Shown: piece by piece, positions 54,247 to 64,000 of the stretch
How the letters are laid out: each line of letters starts with the position of its first letter
Position numbering within the stretch: the first letter of the stretch is position 1
Source of the DNA: Lytechinus variegatus
Taxonomy: Eukaryota > Echinodermata > Echinoidea > Temnopleuroida > Toxopneustidae
Direction of reading: 5' to 3'
NCBI RefSeq assembly: GCF_018143015.1
Contig: NC_054743.1
Span: 29,161,434 to 29,225,433, forward strand
DNA length: 64,000 nt
The notes under the pieces: model-generated
What the model saw: the letters and a program-made list of their open reading frames with translations, nothing else
The model's database searches: none
Told to the model about the DNA's origin: nothing
Program-made: the position numbers and the translations under genes

Positions 54247-55055
54247 AATACAGTTTATCTAAAGTTATAGGCCTTTTTGGTTCGTTCCTAAATACATATT
54301 TTCACATTTTTTCTTTAGAAGCATATTAGTTATGGCTAAATTTCATAGCCTGTGTGTTCGAATCGCACCAAAGTTTACAAACCGATTAGTGCGCATGCAA
54401 CTTTAAACATAATGGGAGCTAAAAAATGGGGTTTACTTAATAAAATATTTATACAGAAAAATTACTATCAAAACATAATGTTTTATTACAAAATGAAGAA
54501 TTAGAATAAGATTGAAGAAAACTCTTTCCTCTTTGTCATTATCACTATGATGTTTGTGTAACCACAGAAAAAAGATGAGTTTGAGAGTTAAACACAAAAA
54601 CACTAAAACACAAACGAATAGTCCAAAATAAACACCTTTGATTGGTTTAAAATCAAGTTGTGATTTATTGCAAGTCTTCTGTTGCGAGTTCCAGAACCTA
54701 ATAAGAATTGCGAGATGTTCAGATGATGATTTCTCACAAAATACTGATTTATAATCTTACGTCTGAACACGACTCGTTAATAGTGATGTCATAATGCAGT
54801 CGGTTGTTTGTGCAGTTGGTGTAGTTCGCTGGAAGTAAGTAGCCTTTTATAGATTTGTGTTTTCCGCTGGAATCCACATGCATTAAGAAAATCAATAAGG
54901 GCAGTGAGTTGATTTATCACTGATAGAAGTGAATTGTTCTTTGATTTGTAAGATAAAATTTTCACAATTTTGAAAATTGTGTGAATGCTGGGGGGTAACT
55001 GCTCTGCAGAGGGCACGCATTCAGGGGAGGGGGTTTGAGCTGCTGCTGAGCTGCA
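54247..55055. other. Non-coding interval
   Basis: AT-rich, no supported gene. A 75-codon - strand frame at 54789-55016 shows no recognisable domain. Confidence 0.35.
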
Positions 55056-55059
55056 GACC

Positions 55060-55119
55060 CCTCCCTCCCTTCACACACACAAACGTATCCCACCTAAACA
55101 CACACTCATCTCTCCCTCC

Positions 55120-55157
<38 letters not shown>

Positions 55158-55190
55158 TGAACCCCCTCACACACTCACACACACACGAAG
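55060..55190. repeat. CT and CA microsatellites
   Basis: CTCTCTCTCTCTCTCTCTC followed by ACACACACACACACAC tracts within a C-rich stretch. Confidence 0.8.
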
Positions 55191-56049
55191 GGGTGGTGCT
55201 TCAAGGGAAAAGGCACTCCCTGCTTATTTTCAAGTAATGAAAATGTGGAAGAAAATAAGAGGCTTAAAGAAGAACATAAAAAAGAGTCACATAACTATAA
55301 ATCATCCCGATGCCGCCCTTGCACACACACGTACACCTCCATGCATTCCAGAGGGAAACTTTCCGATTTCCTTGTTAGTTTTCATGCTTTTTGTATATTG
55401 TGTGATATTCACAAGGAAATTTACTGTAATACAGTTAATTTCCATGTGAATAATACGTCAGACTCTTGTCATAATGATATTAAAACTCTTATTTTGTCTC
55501 AGAGTATAAAGCAAAGTGATAGGCCTTTACGACAGACTGTCCAGCATGCACCAATACAAAATCTTATTCCTAACGGATCAAATTACTGATCACAGCGGAC
55601 AATATATTCTCGGCCGAATGTCGTAAAACTTCTTATCAAAACTGATAAAAACAACTCGAACCATGCGGTTTGATTGGCTTTTGTAATTTATTCATTAACA
55701 GTTCCTAGAAATTTTGCAATTGATAGAAATAACAAGTTTTATGGAACGGGACCAAATACTGTCTCAGGCGATCTAAAGAAGATATCAACTTGTTCTTTCA
55801 CAAAATAATTTCTTGATTATCGGTTTGATTTTTTTCAGTGTGTTTTAGTCTTTTATGTCATTTCATTTGAATATGAAATATATAATTATATTTTTTTAAT
55901 CTGATTAGAATTAATATTGCGGGGGGCTTCGTTTCATAAAATTTTGGTAATTTAATTTCAAATTTTGCAAAATATTTTGTATGATCTTTGTAAAGATAGA
56001 AAAGAATATGATAATGGTCTCTTGATTTTTTTAAATAACTATACGTATG

Positions 56050-56240
56050 TCAGCAGGCGCGGATCCATGGGGGGCCGAGGGGGCCTTGCCCCCCCCCCCT
56101 TCGGCAAAAAAAAGAGAGAGGGAAAGAAAGAGAAAAAAGGGGAAGAGGGGAAAGAAAAGAAGAAAAAGAAGAAGGGAAGAAAAAAAGAGAGGAAAAGGGG
56201 GAAAGAAAAAAGGAAAAGAGAGAGAGGAGAGGGGAAAAGA
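56050..56240. repeat. CGCGGATCC-headed purine tract
   Basis: GCAGGCGCGGATCCATGGGG leads into a long AAAG/GGAAAG tract. The same arrangement (GGCGGATCC, C/G runs, purine tract) opens the element at 58502. Lysine-rich open frames here are translations of low-complexity DNA. Confidence 0.6.
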
Positions 56241-57895
56241 AGAGGGATGTCAAAATGCTGTTCGAACTGGTGGCAGAATTGATGTTTGAACGGGGGTGCG
56301 AACTGATGTTCGACGTAGGGGCGCCAAATTGATGTTGGAACTAGGGGCGCCAAATTGATACTCGAGCTAGGGGGGGCCAAATGGTATTCGAACTAGGGGC
56401 GCCAAATCGATGTTGGATCTACATGTAGGGGCGCCGAATTGATATTCGAACTAGGGGCGCCAAATTTATGTTAGACCTACATTTATTTATTTATTTATTT
56501 ATTTCACATCTTTATCCAGAGTAGCCTGTTCAGCTTTATACAAACAAATATGCAAAATTACACAATATATACAATTAAAAAATTCATTAAAAATCGCTGG
56601 TCTTCCACAGGGCTCTGCATAAATACCAAAAAACATATATTTCATAACATAAAGAAAACATAAGTAAAGAAAATATATATACACGCCGAATACATGCCGA
56701 ATTGATATTCGAACTAGGAGGGCGCCGAAATGATGTTCGAAGGAATGTTAAAATGATGTTCGAACTGGGGGCCGAATTGATGTTCGAACGGGGGGGGGGC
56801 GAAGTGATGATCGACCTACATGTAGGGGCGCCGAATCGATATTCGAACTAGGGGCGCCAAATTTATGTTAGACCTACATGTAGGGGCGCCGAATTGATAT
56901 TCGAACTAGGAGGGCGCTGAAATGATGTTCGAAGGGATGTTAAAATGATGTTCGAACTGGGGGCGCCAAATTAATACTCGAACTGGGGAGGGGGGCGCCA
57001 CTTGATACTCAAACTAGAGGGGGGCGCCGGACTCATGTTTCCAACTTGGGGGGGGGGGCGCAAAATTGATATTCGAACTAGGGAGGGCAAATTGAGTTCG
57101 AAGGGATGCCAAAATGATGTTCGAACCGGGGGCCGAATTTATGTTCGAACGGGGGGGGGGGGCGCGAATTGATGATCAACCTACATGTAGGGGCGCCAAA
57201 TTGATGTTGGACCTACATGTAGGGGCGCCGAATTCATATTCGAACTAGGAGGGCGCCGAAATGATGTTCGAAGTGGGGGCGCCAAATTCATACTCGAACT
57301 AGGGAGGGGGGCCGAATCGATGTTCGAGGTAGGGGGCGCCAAATTGATACTCAAACTAGGGGCGCCGAATTGATGTTCAAACTAGGGGGCGCAAAATTGA
57401 TACTCGAGCTAGGGGGCGAAATAATATTCGAACTAGGAAAGGTAAATTGAGTTCGAAGGAATGCCAAAATGATGTTCGAACTGGGGGCCGAATATTGTTC
57501 GAACGGGGGGGGGGGGCAAATTGATGATCGACCTACATGTAGGGGCGCCGAACTGATATTCGAACTAGGAGGGCGCCGAAATGATGTTCGAAGTGGGGGC
57601 GCTACATTGATACTCGAACTATAGGGAGGGGGGCCGAATCGATTTTCGGGGTAGGGGGCGCCAAATTGATACTCAAACTAGGGGGCGCCGAATCGATGTT
57701 CAAACTTGGGGGGCGCAAAATTGATACTCGAGCTAGGGAGGCGAAATGATATTCGAACTAGGGAAGGCAAATTGAGTTCGAAGGGATGCTAAAATGATGT
57801 TCGAACTGGGCCGAATTGATGTTCGAACGGGGGGGGGGGCAAATTGATGATCGACCTACATGTAGGGGCGCCGAACTCATATTCGAACTCTCGCC
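56241..57895. repeat. Satellite of ~30-bp units with GGGGCGCC
   Basis: Dozens of imperfect units of the type GGGGCGCCAAATTGATATTC followed by GAACTA. Variants carry GATGTTCGAAC, GGGGCCGAATTGATG or CGACCTACATGTAGG. A higher-order pattern of several hundred bases recurs: the run from GAGTTCGAAGGGATGC through GATGATCGACCTACATGTAG appears about three times. The array is interrupted by a LINE tail at 56482-56692. Confidence 0.85.
56482..56692 (-). mobile_element. LINE 3' fragment inserted in the satellite
   Basis: On the - strand the fragment ends in an AAATAAATAAATAAATAAAT tail and its 3' UTR contains CTCTGGATAAAGATGTGAAA. TACAT occurs on both sides of the insertion and may be the target duplication. 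Confidence 0.6.
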
Positions 57896-57929
57896 TTGTT
57901 GTTGGCTCATTGTTCCATATATTGAAAGT

Positions 57930-58040
57930 TTGAAATGCCTTGGCCTTGAGGTTTTTAGGCCTTGGGTTTCCAAGCCTTGGCCTTGGGGATTAAAGCCTTG
58001 GTCTTGGATATTAAAGCCTTGGCCTTGGAGGTTTGAGCCT
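57930..58040. repeat. GCCTTGG minisatellite
   Basis: About eight copies of GCCTTGG(A/G)-type sequence spaced by TTAAA or GGTTT. Confidence 0.65.
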
Positions 58041-58105
58041 TGACTTACAACACTGATGGATATATTGACAGATATTATTTACAGAAATTTTGAAGTTTAC
58101 TTGCA

Positions 58106-58330
58106 CACACTAAGAAATAAATGTTCAGAATTGAACCCCGAAAGGTTGATGCAAAATCAGCACCCTATGGGTTCAAAAATTGAACCCCTGATTTGGGGTT
58201 CAAAAGTTGAACCCTGCGGTTGGGGTTCATTTCTGCACCCTGCGGGTTCAAAATTGCACCCCTAGGGGTTCAATTTGAAATTTAGGGGTGCAGTTTTGAA
58301 CCCCAACCGCAGTGTTCAATTTTTAAACAT
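58106..58330. mobile_element. MITE rich in GGGTTCAA motifs
   Basis: Starts CACACTAAGAAATAAATG. GGGTTCAA and TTGAACCCC alternate throughout in both orientations. The same start occurs at 9283 in UGT intron 3. Confidence 0.6.
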
Positions 58331-58994
58331 AATCAGGGCCTACTCTGATGAGAATTTAAACGAAATTGAAAGCATCAAATGGTTAAAATAGAAATCGATC
58401 GAGTTTCCCGCTCGCATTGATTATTTTTTAAAGTGATATTACATTTATTCATGAACACATCATTTTAAAACCATTATTCAATTGCCTCTTCTTCATGCAT
58501 AGGCGGATCCAGGTGGGGACCCGAGGGGCCCGGACCCCCCTATGGGTAGAGCAAAAAAAAGGTGGGAAAGAAAGAAAAAGGAAGGAAAAGAAAAGAGAAA
58601 AAAGGAAAGGAGGAAGACGAATTAATAAAATAAGATGAGAGGAAGACTTGGACAAAATATTTTATGTCACTATATAAAATTTTCGCTCGCGCTTAGCGCT
58701 CGCATTGCCTGTTAAGTGATCCACATATCTTGTTCAACACGGAGCTTAAATATCAAGTTTGGAAGTCAGTATACAAAACATATTTCTCCTTGGAAATTGA
58801 ACTTTCATTAATTTTTGTGATTTATATATTGATTTTTAAAAAGTGCTCTGTAAAAATGTCAGTTTTATGGTCTGAATATTAACATTTTCCAATTGCGCTG
58901 CGCGTTCGCGAATTGTGATGTATCAGGTACCTATTATTTTCATGTATTCCATAAAGTTTTCAAAATATCCCTTTTCAGGTCTGATTGTCAAAAC

Positions 58995-59816
58995 GCCAGA
59001 GGCGTCGATCCTGGGGCAGGGGGGCGATCGCCCCACCAATGAAAATATTGGGGGGCAAACATATCGTTTTGCCCCCCCAATAATTCCGCAAGTGCAAAAA
59101 ATAAAATAAGATTGTAGTGTTACACAGAAATAAGCAAGCGAGACTGAGATACACAACTCATTCTTTATTCAAAATCGTGCTCAAAATGTCCGCTTTTCAG
59201 ATTGGAATATAAAAATTTTCAGCTCGCGCTTCGCGCTCGCATCATTTCTGTAGCAAAAAACCTTACTTTTCATGATTAAATAGGTGAACAGAATGACCCG
59301 TTTTCAGTTTTAAACCCCAAAAGAACTCCCGCCTCGATTTGCAATAATCTTTTGTTGGATCTTATTTTATTTATCTTGTTCTTTATTAAAAACTCAATAT
59401 TTTTCAGATCGAAATATCAAAATTTTCAGCTCGCGCTTCGCATCTATTGTTTGGTTTGTAGATACCCATCTTAATCATTGGTACCAAAAATGCTTAGAAT
59501 ATCAAGCTTTCAGGTCTCAGCTCGGTCTCGGCAGTACTCGCATAATCTGTGTAGTGAAATATGTATTCTCCTCATGAGTTACTACAAACAGTCCTAAACA
59601 GGCACCTTTTTCCTGTTATCAGGTCAGTATATCAAAAAATTTTAGCTCGCGCTTCGCGCTCGCATTAATTTGTTTCTGTGATGTGTGTCTCTATCTCATG
59701 ATTCATATATATATATATATGGGTGTGTGTGTGTGTGTGTTGGTTTGTTTTGCCTTTGGAAAGTTGCTTCATGATTTTTGCCCCCCCCCAATCTGAAAAA
59801 TGGATCGACGCCCCTG
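58995..59816. mobile_element. Nested unit bounded by AGGCGTCGATCC / GGATCGACGCCCC
   Basis: Inverted ends at 58999-59010 and 59801-59813. C/G runs follow each end, and a (TA)n(TG)n microsatellite lies near 59707-59740. Related in layout to the larger enclosing element. Confidence 0.6.
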
Positions 59817-60831
59817 CAAAACGCATCAGCTAGCGCTGCTATGCTTGCATTTTTGATTGGCGGTTATGTATGTCTCAATATTGATTGTATAACAAACTAC
59901 TTAAAATCCCTTTTCATGACAGTTTATCAAAAATTTCGGCTCGCGATTTGCGCTCGCATTAATGGTTAAAAATATATCAACTAATTAATGATGCATCCTA
60001 TTCATAAATAAAAAGGTGCTTGAAATGTTCAGTGTTCAGGCCATAATATCATCAGATTCCGCGCCCTCATTATGCATTAATACTAATATATCAATTTATT
60101 AATTAAATTGTCACTTTTGTTTTATCTCGCGCTTAGCAAGATGAATAGGAAGATATATAGTCATCATATTCATATGATAACATGTCCTAAGGATGTCAAG
60201 GTCCTATGTCTCAAAATTAAAGTAATAATGAAACATATCAGCTCTTTATCAAGTGCGATTTATATCCACCTTAGAAGTTTTCTACAAAGTGTTTTAAATA
60301 ACAGATCGGAATATCAAACGTAAAAGCGAGCGCTTCGCGCTCGCTTTTATTTTCATGATAAAAGATTGTTTAGAATGCCTAGATTCTAGGTCTAAATCTG
60401 AAACACGCGCGCGCATTTTCATTCAGTTATCCAGTTTCAGATCACAATATCAAAAAATTCTGCTCGCCCTTTGTGCTCGTATTATTAATGTAGGAAGATC
60501 CCCTTTCTCATCCCTTTCATGATTTACAAAACATGAATAGAGTATCCCGTTCAAGGTCGAAATCTCGATTTTTTTTACGCTCGCGCTTCGCGCTCGCATA
60601 ATTTGATTGTGAAATATGTAATGCCTTCATGGCTAAATGCAAGCAGTCCTTAAAAGGCACTTTTCGATCAGTTCAAAACGTATATAAACATTTTCTGCTC
60701 GCGCTTTGCGCTCGCATTATTAGTGTAGGAAGATCCCCTCTTTTTCATGATTTAGGAAACATGAATAGAGTGTCCCGTTCTTGGTCTAAATCTAGAATTT
60801 TTCCGCTCGCACTTTCGCGCTCGCATCAATT

Positions 60832-61700
60832 GATTTGATTTATTGTTTTCTTCTGCATGACTGCATCCATAACATTCGCATAATACATTTTTCACAACAT
60901 AATCACATTATGTTAGCATTTTTGGCATGAATCATAAATAAAGAGTACTAAAAAAATAATTCCAGACAAAAATAATTAACTATATGATATTCACAATTTG
61001 CAGGAGGATTGTCATCATAAGCAGATTGCTTGAAAAAATGACAATCCCAAACTTATACTAATTGAATTAATACATTTATAAAGCAGAATTGGCATATATT
61101 TTCAAATACGAAACATGAATTCATGCAATATTATAGGATGAAGATGATAAATCTGAGGGTGACGGTGATATGATGATGTTGATGATGATGATTATGATGA
61201 TGATGAAGGCCATGGAGATGATGGTGGTCATGATGAAGATATTGGTAATGACTAAATCGAAGGAGGAATAAATTCACGATAAAAAGGATACGACACAGAA
61301 ATTTTACTTCAAATATGCTGATAATAACATAGATTTAACGTTTGCCTTAAATGAGTGAAGAGACGAAGATTGTTTTACAGACTCTGCTGGTAGAGAGTTC
61401 CACAAATCTGGACCATGGTGTCTTATGGATCTCTGCGCAATAAGCAGTTTTGGGTTGATTAAATGGAAATTTGAAGAGTTACGGGTAGGGTATGAATGAA
61501 TAGATGTATTCAGAGAATAAAAATTGTGGAATGAAGGTAGGTGGGAGCATGTTATTTACGTACTTAAACATAAGTAGTAAACTTTGAAGTGTATTTATGT
61601 CAAATACTGTTAGAGTCTTTAGTTTATGGAATAATGGATTTGTGTGTGATAAATTTTGGGATCAGTACAAATTCGAATTGTTTTTTCTGTAATTAAGTAA
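60832..61700 (-). mobile_element. LINE 3' part inserted in the GCTCGCGC array
   Basis: Near 61330-61470 the - strand encodes the end of a CR1-type LINE RT (…RHHGPDLWNSLPAESV… HSFKANVKSMLLSAYLK). A GAT/CAT-repeat-containing 3' UTR follows (microsatellite at 61138-61250), ending in a CAATAAATCAAATCAA tail near 60832. The array resumes on both sides. Confidence 0.7.
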
Positions 61701-62836
61701 ATTGTATTCAAGTTTTCCATTCTTTATGTAGAAATGTCAAAAATTTTCAGCTCGCGCTTCGCGCTCGCATTATTTAATTGATGAAATATGTAATGTCTTC
61801 ATGGCTAAATGCAAGCAGTCCTTAAAAGGCACTTTTCGATCAGTTCAAAACGTATACAAACATTTTCTGCTCGCGCTTTGCGCTCGCATTAGTAATGTAG
61901 GAAGATCCCCTCTTTTTCATGATTTAGGAAACATGAATAGAGTGTCCCGTTCTAGGTCTAAATCTAGAATTTTTCCGCTCGCACTTTGCGCTCGCATAAA
62001 ATTGTTTAGTTATACTGTATAGCTATCCTGTTCATGATTACAAAAACTGATTAAATTTTTCCATTCTTTATGTAGAAATGTCAAAAATTTCAGCTCGCGC
62101 TTCGCGCTCGCATTATTTGATTGATGAAATATGTTATGTCTTCATGGCTAAATGCAAGCAGTCCTTAAAAGGCACTTTTCGATCAGTTAAAACGTATACA
62201 AACATTTTCTGTTCGCGCTTTGCGCTCGCATTATTAATGTGGGAAGATCCCCTCTTTTTCATGATTTAGGAAACATGGATAGAGTGTCCCGTTCTAGGTC
62301 TAAATCTAGAATTTTTCCGCTCGCATAAAATTGTTTAGTTATACTGTATAGCTATCCTGTTCATGATTACAAAAACTGATTAAAGTTTTCCATTCTTTAT
62401 GTAGAAATGTCAAAAATTTTCAGCTCGCGCTTCGCGCTCGCATTATTTGATTGTTGAAATATATAACGTCTTCATGGCTAACTATGCAATCTTTAACAGG
62501 ACTGATAGGCCTAGCTTTCCGATCAGTTCAAAACGTTTATCAAAAATTTCTAATCGCGCTTCGCGTTCGCAGTAATTATTGCAGGCACATCTTTTTTCAG
62601 AATGTTCAAATTTTAAGAAAAATAAATACAATTTAAAAAAAATTGCTCGCGCTTCGCGCAGGCATTATAAAATAAGGATTATGATAGTATACATTTATGT
62701 TGATTTAAAGAATAAAGCTAAGAAGTGACTTATAGGACTACCCCCTTCAAAGAAACAAACGAAAAAAAAACATCTTCGAGCGGCCGATCGGGGAAAATAT
62801 GGCTGAAAAAAATTCAGAAGGCTGGATCCGCCCCTG

Positions 62837-63480
62837 ATTCATGTGCCTATGAAATAAGATAATTTAACATGCATTTAAGGCACTTATGATTGCCTGGGGG
62901 AGGGAGGGGCCGCCATTTTCACGAAAATTACACAGGGGCGCCAAAATCAGGTCGAATTTGGGCCCCCCTCCCTACGAAATCCTGGATCCGCGCCTGTATG
63001 TCAGTCACTCTTGGTGAATCGATGATTTTAGCAAATTGCTAAAAACATATACACTATAATACGCCTTCATTCAAATCCTAAGTTGACAAAAAATCGGTCA
63101 GTCCTTAATTGATTGATCCAAAGGCGGTGATTTGCCACTCTGTCAAATAGTATAGACCAATATTATATAGGCCTACTATTTGTACATGCGAGCATACCCA
63201 GATTGTGCCAAGTTCATGACCCCGGGTCCCAGATTGGCTGGGGGTCTGGGGCTTCAGCCCCAACCTTTTTACAGTGTATGAAAACGTAGAAATTACCTTC
63301 AAATGTTTATTTAATGCATGCCAAGCCCCCCCCCCCCCGCCATCCATACATATGCAAACATAAATCGGTTTTTTTAAAACCCAAAGAATTCGGTTGAGGC
63401 AGTAGCTAAGAAGCAAGAGAAAAGAGCAAAAGAGAGGAGAAAATATATATTGATCCTAAGCAAACAGAATAGGTATATGT
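62837..63480. other. Repeat-derived non-coding stretch
   Basis: 62890-62995 is a further GGGGC…GGATCCGCGCCTG end of the same repeat class. C runs lie near 63327-63339. No gene is supported. Confidence 0.45.
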
Positions 63481-63498
63481 TTCTGTTCACTGTTTTGT

Positions 63499-63732
63499 TT
63501 GCCTTCATTCACCATAACTCAAAATAATTATTCTAGAATATCTAACCCAAACATCTATAAACTATCTGATGTTCACGCACCTTTTGGCCTTTCAGCTTTA
63601 GGCTTACTAAGTTATCCAAATGGCTTATTACGCAATAGCACTCATCAACTCTATCAACGAATCCCATACACAATTCGATTGGAAATGAACGGGGTTGCTT
63701 TGGGGGAAATCGAACAAATTAATTATAATTGA
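63499..63732 (+). CDS. Unassigned small open frame
   Basis: 77 codons, with a possible splice acceptor (TTATTCTAG) at 63526-63534 ahead of an open segment ending in TGA at 63732. Composition is protein-like (SDVHAPFGLSALGLLSYPNG), but no family is recognised. It may be a gene exon, a mobile-element remnant or chance. Confidence 0.15.
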   Translation: MPSFTITQNNYSRISNPNIYKLSDVHAPFGLSALGLLSYPNGLLRNSTHQLYQRIPYTIRLEMNGVALGEIEQINYN

Positions 63733-64000
63733 GTGTTTTCCGCTCGTTAACGTCACCTCACTTATAAATGCCGCTCAATAAAACATTAGGTAGTCAAGCA
63801 GCAGCTACATTATGGGATAATAAAAGTTGATGTGGGATGACTCCGAGCAGAAGTCTATTCAATTCCAAAGACCTACACAGTCATATAAAGTCAAAAAGTC
63901 TTGTGTATTCTCAGTCTAAAAGTGACCGGTAGTGAAGCGCAGCATACTTTAAAAAAAAAGTCGAGATACTAGACAATTTCTTGAAACTTATTTGTTTAAA

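Larger units (their letters stand above)
58502..62836. mobile_element. 4.3-kb repeat bounded by GGCGGATCCAG ends, with recurrent GCTCGCGC motif
   Basis: Left end GGCGGATCCAGG, right end CTGGATCCGCCCC, inverted. About 20 copies of GCTCGCGCTTCGCGCTCGC or close variants lie inside, e.g. at 58685, 59222, 59645, 59938, 60577, 60697, 61750, 61868, 62094, 62215 and 62423. Each sits between an AT-rich TCAAAAATTTT-type segment and ATTA. The spacing is about 110-230 bp. 60620-60830, 61790-62000 and 62130-62330 are recent duplicates of one another. Nested inside are a second GGATCGACGCC-bounded unit and a LINE. No transposase. Confidence 0.7.

Noticed and set aside
56039-56380. Lysine/arginine-rich or serine/phenylalanine-rich open frames on both strands
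   Set aside because: They are translations of a purine low-complexity tract and satellite; the same composition appears on both strands.

Overview
This is a window of animal nuclear DNA, AT-rich and packed with repeats. It suggests a marine invertebrate deuterostome, most plausibly an echinoderm such as a sea urchin. The evidence is three split genes whose exons read as close relatives of vertebrate proteins, GT-AG introns of 0.4-6 kb, tRNA-headed SINEs, Ty3/gypsy and CR1/Jockey-type retroelements, and many short inverted-repeat DNA transposons. The species cannot be fixed from sequence alone.

Genes. (1) A UDP-glucuronosyltransferase-like gene on the + strand (6602-9721, four exons), with a one-base reading-frame break in a G run of exon 1. 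(2) MYCBP (AMY-1, c-Myc-binding protein) on the - strand (28197 down to 20104). It has four exons, including a five-codon first exon, and joins to 103 codons; a perfect NRF1-type palindrome lies about 145 bp upstream of its ATG. (3) CDC40/PRP17, a spliceosomal WD40 protein, on the + strand (33935-48737). Its twelve exons join in phase to 578 codons. The genes have no evident shared pathway; they are neighbours on the chromosome.

Layout. 1-1550 tandem satellite. 2157-6180 dispersed repeats and a LINE end. 6602-9721 UGT. 9800-17256 a complete young Ty3/gypsy element on the - strand, 78 bp after the UGT stop codon; its two 421-bp LTRs differ at one base. 17.3-20 kb repeats, including a second copy of a ~1 kb repeat first seen at 2157. 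20.1-28.2 kb MYCBP, whose 5.8 kb first intron holds several MITEs and a LINE fragment. 28.9-33.4 kb a mariner-type MITE and a LINE. 33.9-48.7 kb CDC40, with large inverted-repeat elements in introns 1, 10 and 11. 48.7-64 kb no recognisable host gene: tandem repeats, a 1.6 kb satellite built on GGGGCGCC, and a 4.3 kb element carrying about 20 copies of a GCTCGCGCTTCGCGCTCGC motif.

The most striking signal is at the gag/pol junction of the retrotransposon. A canonical T TTA AAC slippery heptamer is followed, after six bases, by sequence that folds as an H-type pseudoknot, and the pol frame opens exactly at the heptamer. Also notable is a ~450-bp element with 9-bp target duplications and a hairpin at each end, present in three copies.
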